Shown in pieces: positions 52,849 to 64,000 of a DNA stretch of 64,000 nucleotides; within the stretch, counting starts at the first letter, position 1, and every line of letters begins with the position of its first letter. Below the pieces are notes generated by a model. It had not been told where the DNA came from and did no database searches. It was given only the letters and a program-made list of their open reading frames with translations. This stretch comes from Planococcus citri (taxonomy: Eukaryota; Arthropoda; Insecta; Hemiptera; Pseudococcidae). The stretch is taken from positions 30,166,836-30,230,835 of the forward strand of contig NC_088681.1 in NCBI RefSeq assembly GCF_950023065.1, read 5' to 3'. The position numbers and the translations under genes were made by a program.

Positions 52849-52859
52849 TGGAGACTCCA
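52849..52859. repeat. Solo TGGAGACTCCA palindrome
   Basis: One copy of the palindrome that marks the 47.2-48.6 kb tandem array, embedded in otherwise unrelated sequence. Confidence 0.5.
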
Positions 52860-53105
52860 GGTTACATCTAAATCAGTCGAAGTCGATTCGGGAGTCGACA
52901 TTGACAGGTGAGGAGAATGTCAACGATTTTTGATTTATTTTTTCAAATAGGATTTTTATACTAACTTGGACTGGCGAATCCCCTGCACTAATCGTCTCAC
53001 TGAATTGATAACACGAGGTTTTAGTGGTCGAAGTTGATCATAACGCACAGTGGGATGTGAAAATATTTAGGAGGAAAAAAATTGAAATTTGGGGTATAGG
53101 GGGTT

Positions 53106-53570
53106 TTTAATGCGCTGAACACGATTTTGAAGGTATTTTCACTCAAAACCCCAAAGGAGGGGTAGGGGGAGGGGGTAAAAACTCAAAATTTTGAAAATTT
53201 TCATGTGGGGTGTCTAAATGTAGGTTTTTTGATGCGCTGAACACGATTTTGAAGGTATTTTTACTCAAAACCCCAAAGGAGGGGCAGGGGGAGGGGGTAA
53301 AAACTCAAAATTTTGAAAATTTTCATGTGGGGTGTCTAAATGTAGGTTTTTTGATGCGCTGAACACGATTTTGAAGGTATTTTTACTCAAAACCCCAAAG
53401 GAGGGGTAGGGGTAGGGGGTAAAAACTCAAAATTTTGAAAATTTTCATGTGGGGTGTCTAAATGTAGGTTTTTTGATGCGCTGAACACGATTTTAAAGAT
53501 ATTTTCACTCAAAACCACAAAGAAGTGGCAGGGGGAGGAAGTAAAAACTCGAAATGTTGAAAATTTGTGG
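53106..53570. repeat. 122-bp tandem array with G-quadruplex-type tracts
   Basis: Four units; TGCGCTGAACACGATTTT lies at 53111, 53233, 53355 and 53477, exactly 122 bp apart. The first three contain GGAGGGG(T/C)AGGGG(G/T)AGGGGG, four G-runs able to form a quadruplex; the fourth is degenerate (GAAGTGGCAGGGGGAGGAAG). The first three units are nearly identical, so the expansion is recent. Confidence 0.9.
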
Positions 53571-53585
53571 ATATCTGTATTATCT

Positions 53586-54563
53586 AGTCAAATTAGCTCA
53601 TATGAGAACTCAACTTGGAATAAATTGGGGGAAAATTTTTTTTTGCACAAAAATGCTTACTTAGAATGGTGGTCCAAAATGACATGCTAAAACCCACTCT
53701 AAATCCGCGTGGAGCTTCTCCTCCCAGACCCACATTTTCTGCCGCCTAGCACAGTTTATCGCGATTTTCTAGCGAGGAGTTGATTTTACGTCGAAAATAG
53801 CTTTATTTTTGTGTTCTATGTCAAATTTCCGATCTAGTGATATATTAACTGTCCTTCTACCCCCAAGGGGGGTGGAACTACAACCATTCAAATAAGGGGG
53901 GCTTCCTGAAAAATACATGAAGGATATAGGCGCCTAAGAAAGGTGAAATGGTCCCCGAAAGCGCTTGAGTTGATATTAGCATGGTAGATGGGTACCATTG
54001 AGAAACTTCCTACTAAGGATTATACATAACATACTGAAAAATTTTCAAAATTGGTTGAAATAGGGCTCAGAAAAGTGTTATTGAAATTTCAGAAAAAGAG
54101 GGGTTCCTCAAAAAGGAGAGAGGATGTGGACCTGCAATTTCTTACGTGGAAGTTTCTCAATGGTACCATACCCATCTTCCATGCTAATATCAACTCGAAC
54201 ACTTTCTGGAACCATTTCACACCTCTTAGGCGCCTATAGCCTTTATGTGTTTTTCAGGAAACCTCCCTTATTTGAATGGTTCTAGCCCCACCCCTTGAGA
54301 GTAGAAGGACAGTTGATATATCACAAGATCGGAAACTTGACATTGAATACAAAAATAAAGCTATTTTCGGTGTAAAATCAACTCCTCGCGAGAAGATTGC
54401 ATAAAACTGTGCTAAGCGGCACAAATGTGAGTCTGGGGGGGGGAAGAAGCTCCACGCGGATTTAGGGTGGGTTTTAGTATGTCATTTAGGACACCATCCT
54501 GAGAATTTTGTCGTAAAAAAAAATTTTCCCCAAATTTATTCCAGGTGAAATCCCTATTTGACT
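53586..54563. mobile_element. Foldback element, copy 1 (nested)
   Basis: Arms 53586-54010 and 54148-54563 are inverted copies (for example AAATCCGCGTGGAGCTTC against GAAGCTCCACGCGGATTT, and CAACTCCTCGC pairs), with a 137-bp spacer. The sequence is homologous to the foldback at 62417-63851 (shared GATCTAGTGA, AAAATAGCTTTATTTTTG, GTCCTTCTACC and CTAGCATG-type blocks). Its outer ends differ from that copy. It lies within the CACAGTG-ended element. Confidence 0.8.
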
Positions 54564-55371
54564 GAATTAGTACCTATGTACAATAACAAGGCTATTTTGT
54601 TTGATCGACTACTGAACTTTATTTTTTGAATTACGCTTGTTTTAGGTGGTCTTCTGGCCTACAATAATGTGTCAAATGTTTTTTTCTCACGCATATATTT
54701 CGCGCATTTGGTCAAAATTAGTAGACATAAGTCCGCCCACATGCGCAGCGAGCATGTGCTCATAACATCACTGGTCATATTTTTACCCACCAAACCCTTA
54801 TTTCCAAGAAATTGATGATTTGTAGCAATAATACATCAGTTTTGGTTGTATTTTTCCTGTTTTTGCCCAAGGTGGCGAGTTGTGGCAAAAACTGATAAAA
54901 GCATGTAAAAGCACACATTTCAGAGGTACTTTTCATGAAAAAAGTTTTTTAAGGAACATCAAGGATTTTTTTATAATTGGAAGTTTATGTTGAATTTACA
55001 CAGTAAAATGTACTGACTTTAATTAAAGATTACTCGGCCTATGGAACATCGAAACTAAAAAACAAGCATATTTTTGAAATCTACGTTAAAAATGCTACAA
55101 GAAAGCTCCAACAGTATCAACATCAACGCACATGTCACGAAAATTCACGCATGTTCAAACAAGTGCATCTTGTCATGAAACCAGGTGCTTCTATTCAACA
55201 CACCGCCATTGCAACATAACATGCGTTTATACTGCCAGCACAAGTGAAAGCAAATCATTCGAGGGTTATAGTACACGTTGGGATTTAGTTTTGGTCATGT
55301 TAGTGCAGTTCGTTTTTTTCGATTTCTTGATTTTTTTCCTCCTAAATATTTGCACATCCCACTGTGTAACG

Positions 55372-58300
55372 CCCTCTGGAGTAGTTTTAATGCTCTTCAG
55401 AGAAGCCAACTTTTACATGGAGGTTTCAGATCAACTTGAAATGATCACAGTCGACTTTAAAATATAATAGGAATCGATTTTCAAGTTTTTATTTGAAGAT
55501 TCACCTTACAAGTCCGAAAATTTTCAAAAATTCGCCAAAAATAAAAAAATCAACTTTGGTAGCTCAAAACTTGGTTCTGACAAATTACTGCAATGTTCTT
55601 TCAATGAGTTAAATTTTAGCTCAATCTCTGTTGATGAGCTGTGAAGATTTTCTGAGAGCAAGAACTGCATGAATGATTGAAAAAAAAACAAACATTAAAA
55701 TTACATTGTAACATACGAAATTATCTGCAATTGAGTGAAAGGTTGAAATGCAATCAATATTATTCTACCTCGTAATTTCCTCATCATCATCATTTTAAAA
55801 AAATAACAACAAAAAATATCTCCTTAACTACTCTCCAATTCATAAAATTCCAATCACCCTACAAAAATAATCCACACAATAAATCAACAAAATATTTTCT
55901 TTAAATATGAAAAATACCTGGTAGGTCAATATTTAATAATTTGATATCTGAAATCGAAAAATTCAGGCAAATCATACGACATAAGTGCAATTAAACTTGC
56001 CCAACTTCCGACATTAAAGCTCGCAGAAAATTTACCGGACACCCTGTATATTATCCACATACACCATTGTACGAATGGAGGTCTGTATGTTATTTTTTTT
56101 CACTCGTCTCTTTTCATGCACACACTCAAAGTCGCTGGTTCGTAAATGTATTCAAAATGTTGCTTTTCCTTTTTCATGCGGGTGATTGATGCGCGACGCC
56201 CAAGAAGAAAATCGAATTCCAATGAAATTGACCAGGCGCGTCGTCGGCTATTTCTTTCCCCTTTGCAGCCGAACACGAGCATTGCAATGAAAATACACTA
56301 AACAGCAGTGAAATTTTGGCAGCATATTTTTTATCGTGCGTATTTTTTCGCACGCAGACACGTTGCTAAGGGATTTACGACTGCATAGTCCATAGGGATC
56401 GGTGCCAAAACAAGGTGAACTATACACTACACACTACACACTGTACACGACGATGTACTAAAGAAGGATGATGAACAGCAGGAAAGTGGGGCGGCTCAGC
56501 ATCGTGCTCGAATCCAAACAGGATGCTCTACGGTATAGGGGATTAATGAAGGCGATTAAAAGGAGTCAATTGAGATTGTTTGTTTGTAGCATGCGGTTTA
56601 AAGGCAGCAGACAAACAGGGGCAGGAAAGGTCGGTACACACCGAAGTGTCGAGCTCGTTTTAAATAATTTATCTACGCCGGTGAAATTGGTCACAAGCAC
56701 ACACACACACACACACAAGCGCAACACATCGTCGTCGGTCGGATAGGTTGTTTTTTCGCCCAAATTCGGATGGATTTTTTTCTCCTCGCGAATTTATCGA
56801 GCCCAGTTAGGAAATAGGTAGTATATCACGTGGGGGTAAAATGCAACCGAAGAGAAGAGGTTTCATACAGTATATTCAAATTCGTGTAAAAGGATTTGCA
56901 TTATTTTTGGTTTAGGAAGTTGGCTTTTAGCCAAATGTCTTTATGGAGGATATTCCATTATGGTCTTAAGTCTCCTTGTGAACGGCTAAAAAGACAGATG
57001 CACGATGATGAAAGTTGCGAGGTATCGCTTTTACGAATTTTCAACGGGCCGGCGTTTTTCTTTTTTTTTTTCATTTTATGATGCCTCTTTTTTTTCTATT
57101 TTTTGGCAGTGATTCCAAAAGATGTTTTTACTTTGAAATTTAACCTCGAATGAAATTGAATTAGGTTGATTGAAAAAAAAAAACTCGCGTAGATAACACG
57201 CCAACTATAGCAACGAAATTTTTTTCCTTTTATGTCGGTACATTCGCGAAAAAGAAATTAGATCGAGAGCTTTTTTCCGCATTTGGCGCGCCAAAAATAG
57301 CGAGAAAATTAAAAGCGATGTAAATGAGATTGCTTTTTTTGTGTATAAAGGGGGGGCGGGCTTTTTTCACTTTCATTCCTACAGCGTTATACTCGTAGTT
57401 CCACTATATAGCAAAAATCCCACCTGCCTGATCGCATTACACCGGTGAGAATTTCAACAAATACTCGAAACCAGATACAATTTATACCCGCGATTTACCT
57501 TTAATTCCCGCCAGATTTCCAGTTCCCAACTTGCAAAGCGAGCACAGAGAATTTGGTAAAAATTTTAATCTATTTACATCGTCGTTTCCATATAATCAAC
57601 TAATGGTTTTAGAATCTCTTTTAATTACAAAAGTACGCGTCTTCGTCGTCCTCGACAAAGACGTTAAAGAAGGGCTCGAATTTAGAAGCTTATTTGGCGC
57701 ATTTCTTGCCTTCGTGTATAGAATGGAGTATGTGTGTGAGAAAGAGACCGTGAAAAGCGATACAAGCTCGTCGTCGCCGATGGAGAGAAGTACCTAAAAC
57801 AGCGTATATAGTAAGGTAAAACGAACTTTACAATACGCTAAAGTAGAACTTAATCTGTGCATTTTCATCAACACCACCTCCCCTTTTCTTATTTATACGT
57901 TGTATAATAGACTAACTGCATTATAACTTTTCACCTCTTAATTTCATCTGTGCCGAAAGCCATTACTTGGAAGTATTCGAGTCTCGAGAGTCGGGTTACA
58001 TCATACACTATATACCCGCCCGACAATGCAAAATAAATATTCCAAGTTTTAATTAAAACGAGTGCTTTCGTCGTTCATCCGTCAAAACTGTTTATAAGTG
58101 TCCCTATAACTATACCATGGCACATACGTAGATAACTCATATACGCATACCGATCTAAAAACTCGCCCTGTCAACTTATATACCATATTTGTATCTTATT
58201 ATACAGATGATGCATAGGAAAGCAGCATGAGGAGAGATTTTGATTCGATAGAAGAAGGGTTGGATTACGCGGGATAAATATAATCAAATATGCTCTGCTA

Positions 58301-59548
58301 CTGTGGAATAAATAAGTGATATTTTCAATATGGCCGATCTAAAGCTGCGTGTACGAATAACGATGCCGACGTCGGTCGCGTCTTCTGTCTCTGTAGTTCT
58401 GTACCGCCACATCATATATTTTAATGAGATTTCAACCCAACTGGCTACCAGAGCGGATGTTGACCACGGAGAACGCACCTTTGTAATTTAATATTGTACA
58501 CCAGATGATAGCACAACGTATTACTACATACAAGATTCACCGATCAGGTTAACAAATGATACAGAATAAAATGTAAGATTGGTATCAGCAAGAATTAAAA
58601 TCACCTGCTATACTGATGAAAATACGAAAAAAGAAATGAAAATTCAGGGTGAAAGATCCATAGTAAGTAAATCATCTTCCACACAAAAAAAAACAAAAAT
58701 GTTTGAAAGTGCCACCTGAGATTTCTCTTAAGAACAGGCTGATTTAGATCTAATGATGAAAGTACTATCTCCCCCCCCCCCACCGATTTTACCTTAAAAT
58801 AAGCAAAATTTGTTGAATTGTGACGAAATTTGATGCAAATTACGGATAAGTATTTTGCAAAATTTAGGAAATGAAAAGTTTTTAGAAATTTCAGAATTTT
58901 TCACTTTTGAAAATTTCAACAATTTTCGAGCAAATTTAAATTTTTTGCAATTTAAAATTTTTGGCGATTTTGAAAAAAAAAATGATTTTTTTGGCACATT
59001 TGACGGGAAACTTTCACAATTTTTTGACTGCTTTCAAATTTTGTAAATTTTTGAAAAATTGTTGTAATTTCAATATTTTAAAGAAATTCTTGGTATTTTG
59101 AAAAAGAAAAAAAACACGGCATTTTAGCGCAATTGAAAAAAAAAGGATTATGTACTTTTAAAATTTCTCCCCCCCCCCTCCGCTCACCCCTTCCTTTTCA
59201 TTAATTTGCCTGTCAATTTCGAGATTATTTTCATATTTTTAAAAATGATTTTGAAAAATTTGTTGAAATTTACGGCATATTTCAGGGTTGCAGAGTTGAG
59301 AAATTTTTGGAAAAGTGTCGAGATTGCGGATACTTTGCAAAATGCCAAAAAACAAAAAAGTTGAATTTTTTCAATTTTTTTAGTTTTTTAAATTTTTTAT
59401 TTTTTTAAAATGTTTTAATTTATTTTCAATTTTTTTAATTTTTTTAATTTTTGAGTCCGACTGAATCTTTGCATCGGTTTTTACATCGTAGGTACAAACC
59501 CCTTTGAGTTTTTCTCCCTTCAAATTCTTGCATTTGAGATACTTTTTG
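55372..59548. other. Non-coding stretch
   Basis: No gene supported. It holds a lone mariner-type end at 56037-56050, a (CA)n microsatellite at 56699-56716, a GC-rich block near 57350 (TATAAAGGGGGGGCGGGC) and low-complexity A/T sequence from 58.8 kb on. Confidence 0.4.
56037..56050. mobile_element. Orphan mariner-type terminus
   Basis: GGACACCCTGTATA matches the right ends of the MITEs at 27981-28433 and 43469-43771. No matching CAGGGTGTCC end was found within a few kb to the left, so it is a truncated or solo end. Confidence 0.5.
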
Positions 59549-59930
59549 AGCAACAACGTTAGCTAAATGGAGAGCATCGCAGCTCTTAAAGTTGTTTTTC
59601 AAATATATTTATATGTCTATTTGATGTGATGCAGTTTTTGAAAAACAACTTTAGCCACACAGAGAATCATAATCATTAAAGCGATTTGCTAAATACTTGC
59701 ACTTGAGTAAACATTTATCGTTGTTTTTGAAAAACGGCGTTGGCTAGTTGCTGAATCATAAATCATAAGGTGTTTTTTCAAATATGTTTATATGGAGTAG
59801 TGTTTAGAAAACGACGTTATCTAAGTGAACAATAATAACACATAAGGTGGTTTTCTACACATATCTACCTGTTCATTTAGGAAATTCTGTGAGAAGCAAC
59901 GCTAGCTGGCGGAAAAATCATGAACTGTCA
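59549..59930. repeat. Degenerate tandem repeat, unit roughly 95-110 bp
   Basis: Three or four diverged copies of a block with GAAAAACAACGTTAGCTAA, an ATCATAA/AAGGTGTTTTTC segment and CAAATATATTTATATG. Spacing is irregular. Confidence 0.5.
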
Positions 59931-60361
59931 AGTCAATTTCGTAAAATTTTTGACCACATTACCAGATATTTTACTGATCTGTAGGCATTTTTGGATATTT
60001 TATACAAATTTCAACATGTTTTAACAATTTTTTTTTCAAATTTTAATGATTTGTACGTCAATTCTTCACTTCTTGAAATATTAATAATATTATGCAATTT
60101 TTTCAAATTTATTTTCATAATCTACTTTCATAAATTTTTTCACAATTTTCGACACTTTTAATGTGACATTATAGGCATGTTTCGCAATTTTTTTTGAATT
60201 TCGCAATGAGTAATTTTTGAGAAATTTTGAATCATTTTATAAATTTTTTTATGGCTTTCTCAAATTTCGCAATGTTTTGTCAATTCTTCGAGCATTTTTC
60301 ACAGCTCTATCGCATTTTCAATTTGAAAAAAAATAGATCATTACACTGGTGCTCTTAAATT

Positions 60362-60367
60362 TTTATT
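60362..60367 (-). terminator. Candidate poly(A) signal for the - strand exons
   Basis: AATAAA on the - strand, about 216 bp downstream of the TAG at 60585-60583. Confidence 0.3.
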
Positions 60368-60582
60368 ATTTTCAGAGGAACCTTCAAGCCAATTTTGCAC
60401 TTTGCTATAAATCTTCATTTCTTATTTTTTCAGAATCATCTCTCCCCTCCACTCCCTTCCTCCAGTTGAAAAATATTGAGTTTCAAAAAAAGTACGAATA
60501 ATTCTTCTTGGCTCAAAAATTATAAATGTTTTGAAAATTAATATTTTTGGACCACGAAAAAATAGTGTTGAGGATGTTTGGC

Positions 60583-60784
60583 CTAGTTTAATAATTCTTT
60601 TTTTATCCATTCAGTATCATCAAATCCTTCAATCTCGAAAATGCTGGGAAAATCCATCTTGACCAATGCGTCATGAGTGTTTCTCAAAAATTGTAAGATG
60701 AAATCGGAATTCTCATAAACGCAATTTGATAACTTTAGGGAAACAATTTTTATGATTTGACAAGACATTAAAAGTAACAAATTT
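60583..60784 (-). CDS. Candidate terminal exon of an unknown - strand gene
   Basis: After an acceptor-like GAATAG (AG at 60786-60785) the frame reads N-L-L-L-L-M-S-C-Q-I-I-K and ends in an acidic tail (DALVKMDFPSIFEIEGFDDT, then EWIKKELLN) with a TAG stop at 60585-60583. The composition looks protein-like compared with the chance frames around it, and an AATAAA follows. I do not recognise a family. It could be joined to the exon at 61164-61456 directly only if that exon uses a weaker donor (AAG/GTCAAG near 61144), so another exon may lie between, or the two may be unrelated. Confidence 0.3.
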
Positions 60785-61163
60785 CTATTCATTACATAGG
60801 AATAAAAGAGATCAAAAATAAAGCTAGACAACTATTAAACTTTTGAATTCTCATTTATGATACCAATCTATCAATTAACTCGAATAATCGATTCAACCTT
60901 TTACTATATGAATATTGTACATTAAGTACGAGTATAGAGATTTTTTTTAAAAGGACACCTTATTAGGCATACAGCCATACACCGATTCCATCTATCTTCA
61001 TAATTCACACATCTACAGATTCAATACACCGAATATTTCCCCAATTACCATCAACACACAGTCCAACACCCAATACACAAGGGCGACAAAAAAAAAAATC
61101 AAAAAACCATCCCAAGGGAGAATGGAAAACGCGTAATCCTTGACCTTGCGTAGTAGCTTTTAC

Positions 61164-61456
61164 CATTCACTCGGCGATAAGCTAATCCCTCGTTGAATCT
61201 GCAAACAAGAGACTCCGACCCAAACGAAAGACCGCTCTCATTCTCGTCCCCCTCATCGACAACAAACTCCAATTCAACACGCGTGAAAATATCGTAGACA
61301 GAGACACGTATCGATATCGACATTTCGTTATAATGAGCTGCGTATGCCCCTAGACAATCCTCCATAAGCCTTATGTTTTCTTCGTATGTACTATACGAAC
61401 AATTATCGGGATTATCCCTCTTCATACACAGATAAGTTAGAACACGAAATGGAAAA
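61164..61456 (-). CDS. Candidate internal exon of an unknown - strand gene
   Basis: An acceptor-like CTTTCAACGTCTGTCAG (AG at 61458-61457) precedes an open frame of about 97 codons that includes MEDCLGAYAAHYNEMSISIR and an acidic stretch (VVDEGDENES). A GTAAAA donor follows at 61163. Codon use and residue variety are more gene-like than elsewhere, with balanced charged and polar residues and no homopolymers. No family recognised and no signal peptide. It may be the first of two exons with 60583-60784 downstream. Confidence 0.35.
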
Positions 61457-61459
61457 CTG

Positions 61460-62416
61460 ACAGACGTTGAAAGTACATATGACCATTGCCATACGTACCC
61501 ACTACCTACCTAGATGTAATGTACGTGTAATCCTCTTATGTCCATCAGTATGTAGTACTTGACCCTTCAAACTTCTCCTACCCGAGAAATTATTCGCACA
61601 GACATCAAATTTACACGCGTACTACACGAGTATACGAAATATTTCGGTAAATTAGGAAAAACGCTTTCATTTTTTTTCAGCATTTTGCTACAAAATGAAA
61701 TTCGAGAAGGAAAGGGAAACTACGCAGACTACAAAACCGCTATTAATATTAATGAATACAGCCACGATGATTTTGTACATGGCGTAAATATTATGTAAAC
61801 TCGGGATATACGAGTAATGTATACGTGCATACAATCTTTTAGTGGGTAAAATTTGTAAATTAAAACCAACAACGTAGATGGATTTTTTGGTAGGAAAAAA
61901 AAGTCAGAAAAGAATGGCTTGCTGTATATCTACCTACCTACAACGAAATTACATAAAATTTTATCCAGTAATGTAGCTAAAAAAAATCAACCCCTCGTTT
62001 ATTTTTTCTGAACCCGAGTTTCGATGGAAAAAAATCAATTATTAATTGCTCACGGGCATTTTCTAATGATTAAAGGTTCTGGACCACATGAGGCATGAGT
62101 AAATTATCAGAATCCATGATAAAAATAAATCAAAAATTTTTTAAATTGAGCTTTCATGGATTTTTTTTTCAAAAATTCAGTGAACCTCTAGTTTTGACCA
62201 TTTAATCACTTTTTTGAAGACTAGAGTCACAAGTTGAAATATAACTAGTCAAACCGAAACGATTTCGTTCGGAGTAAGTAATAATAACGTATTTTTCGGC
62301 CAGTTCAAGAGGGTCTAGTTTGTGCATTCTGTTCGAAACAATTTTTCAAACAAAAGTTATATTTTTAATACTTCCTGAAGAATTTCACTTCTTATAAAAA
62401 TCTTATATGGGGCAAG
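61460..62416. other. Non-coding stretch
   Basis: Nothing recognised. AT-rich; contains one TACGAGTA octamer at about 61810. Confidence 0.4.
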
Positions 62417-63851
62417 TAGTGGAGGCAAATAAGAAAAAATAAAAACATTTTTGGCTACCAAAGATTTTATGATGAAAAATTGTCAAGGGTGGTCCCCTGA
62501 ATAATCCCTGAGAATTACCACCCCACAGACCCCTTGCTAATTTTTTTATGGGAGGTTGAACCCCCCCAAAATGGGTTTTTTGCACTTTTATCCTCAGGGG
62601 TTGATTTTTCGTCAAAAATAGCTTTATTTTTGAGTTCTACGTCAAATTCCCGATCTAGTGACATATCAACTATCCTTCTACCTCCAAGGGGGGTGGGACT
62701 AGAACCATTCAAATTTGAGGGGTTTTCTAAAAAACGCAAAAAATCTATCGGCGCGTACGAGGGGTGAAATAGGTCCCGAGAGTGTTTGGGTTAATACTAG
62801 CATGGAAGGTAGATACCATCGAGAAACTACCGCGTGAAAAATTTCAGATCCACACCACCTCCCCTTTTTGGGGAACCCCCCTTTTCTGAAATTTCAATTA
62901 CACTTTTCTCAGCCCCATTTCAACCGATTTTGAAAATTTTTCAGGATGTTATGTATAACCTTAGTAGGTATCCCCACACAAATTTTCAACCACCTCCCCT
63001 CAAATTTACCCCTCAAAATAGCGTTTTCAACTTATTTGATGCTATTTTAACAATAGTAAAAATTGAGGGGGCTAAGTGCTCTGGGGAGTGCTAGGTGAGT
63101 GTAGCAAAAATTTTGACGTCATATTCGTGCTCAGTGGTATTGAATCATAAGAAAACGACACCCTACTCATTAATACTCAGTTATTTCCCCCAAAATTCCC
63201 ATTTTACCCCCAACTCTCCCTAAGACACATTTTTACACTATTTTGAGGGTAAATATGAGGGGAGGGGGTTGAAAATTTGTGTGGGGATACCTACTAAGAG
63301 TATACATAACATCCTGAAAAATTTTCAAAATCGGTTGAAATGGGGCTGAGAAAAGTGTAATTGAAATTTCGGAAAAGGGGGGTTCCCCAAAAAGGGGAGG
63401 TGGTGTGGATCTGAAATTTTTCACGCGGTAGTTTCTCGATGGTATCTACCTTCCATGCTAGTATTAACCCAAACACTCTCGGGACCCATTTCACCCCTCG
63501 TACGCGCCGATAGATTTTTTGCGTTTTTTAGAAAACCCCTCAAATTTGAATGGTTCTAGTCCCACCCCCCTTGGAGGTAGAAGGACAGTTGATATGTCAC
63601 TAGATCGGGAATTTGACGTAGAACTCAAAAATAAAGCTATTTTTGACGAAAAATCAACCCCTGAGGATAAAAATGCAAAAAAAACATTTTGGGGGGGTTC
63701 AACCCCCCATAAAAAAATTAGCAAGGGGTCTGTGGGGTGGTAATTCTCAGGGATTATTCAGGGGACCACCCTTGACAATTTTTCATCATAAAATCTTTGG
63801 TAGCCAAAAATGCTTTTATTTTCGAAATATGATGCTTATTTGCCTCCACTA
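62417..63851. mobile_element. 1.4-kb foldback element, copy 2, TAGTGGAGGC ends
   Basis: Outer ends are TAGTGGAGGCAAATA (62417) and TATTTGCCTCCACTA (63851). The arms, about 62417-63060 and 63230-63851, are near-perfect inverted copies, so the same open frames appear in mirror image on opposite strands. AAG precedes the left end and follows the right end, a possible 3-bp target duplication. The spacer 63061-63230 is unique. The interior of the arms is homologous to 53586-54563. The arms are far more alike than those of copy 1, so insertion is recent or the arms are being homogenised. No transposase. Confidence 0.85.
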
Positions 63852-64000
63852 AAGCCTTTGACCTCAAATTTGGAAAAAGTGTACCTATTTCAAAAAATTA
63901 TTAAATTAATTGTACACATTTCTTCCATTTTTTATCGAAAAGTTTCAACAATTAAGCAAGTTTTGCACTCACAAAACGTGTTCAAAATAAAATTTCTTCT
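63852..64000. other. Flank, no feature
   Basis: AT-rich sequence to the end of the window; nothing recognised. Confidence 0.5.

Larger units (their letters stand above)
53046..55366. mobile_element. 2.3-kb Transib-like element, CACAGTG ends, 5-bp duplication
   Basis: Terminal inverted repeats of about 36 bp with one mismatch: CACAGTGGGATGTG, one variable base, then AAATATTTAGGAGG and an A-run. The left end is at 53046 and the right end at 55366. TAACG directly flanks both ends (53041-53045, 55367-55371). Transib transposons, relatives of RAG1, have 5-bp target duplications and termini resembling the V(D)J heptamer CACAGTG. Here the heptamer matches exactly, and an A7-T motif follows after a 22-base spacer at both ends. 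The interior carries a 122-bp array and a foldback element. No transposase frame is seen, so it is non-autonomous. Family assignment is inference from the termini. Confidence 0.7.

Noticed and set aside
55132..55467. 111-codon frame with a hydrophobic stretch
   Set aside because: Crosses the right terminal inverted repeat and target duplication of the CACAGTG-ended element, so it is not a conserved coding unit.

Overview
The window looks like AT-rich nuclear DNA of an animal, most likely an arthropod and perhaps a hemipteran insect. The reasons are short GT-AG introns, tRNA-like and TA-flanked (mariner-type) repeats, long gene-poor stretches, and a family of secreted lipid-binding-like proteins. 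The taxon is an inference; no ribosomal, mitochondrial or bacterial sequence is visible. Most open frames in the window are chance frames in non-coding DNA.

The one clear gene locus is at 30.7-35.3 kb. Two tandem paralogues on the + strand (30701-32616, four exons, 434 residues; 33136-35296, five exons, 415 residues) both begin with a signal-peptide exon. They share intron positions and phases, except for one extra intron in the second gene. Each protein seems to hold two similar domains of about 200 residues. The pattern recalls the JHBP/takeout/mite group-7 allergen fold (TULIP superfamily), but this is not proven. A weaker candidate gene, two exons on the - strand, lies at 60.6-61.5 kb.

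The rest is repeats and mobile elements. 3.7-4.8 kb is a 17-18 bp minisatellite. 5.0 kb has a tRNA-derived SINE head. 6.6-8.4 kb is a large foldback element with internally repetitive arms. 8.9-9.1 kb is a 33-bp-TIR MITE. 9.35-10.37 kb is a GC-rich insert bounded by two copies of a covarying structured-RNA motif. 17.2-18.3 and 25.4-26.0 kb hold satellite-like arrays, two of them from one family. 28.0 and 43.5 kb carry mariner-type MITEs. 47.2-48.6 kb is a 164-bp tandem array split by a 975-bp element with a 6-bp target duplication. 51.8-52.6 kb is an inverted repeat. 53.05-55.37 kb is a 2.3-kb element whose ends begin CACAGTG and are flanked by a 5-bp duplication (Transib/RAG-like). It contains a G-rich 122-bp array and a foldback element, and a second copy of that foldback family occurs at 62.4-63.9 kb.

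Two - strand sites (20172/20171 and 35999/35998) join a polypyrimidine-AG acceptor directly to a GTGAGT donor, the form of recursive splice (ratchet) sites. If real, much of the window is intron of a long - strand gene. The most interesting observations are the covarying twin RNA motif, the CACAGTG-ended element, the paired ratchet-like sites and the two-domain secreted paralogues.
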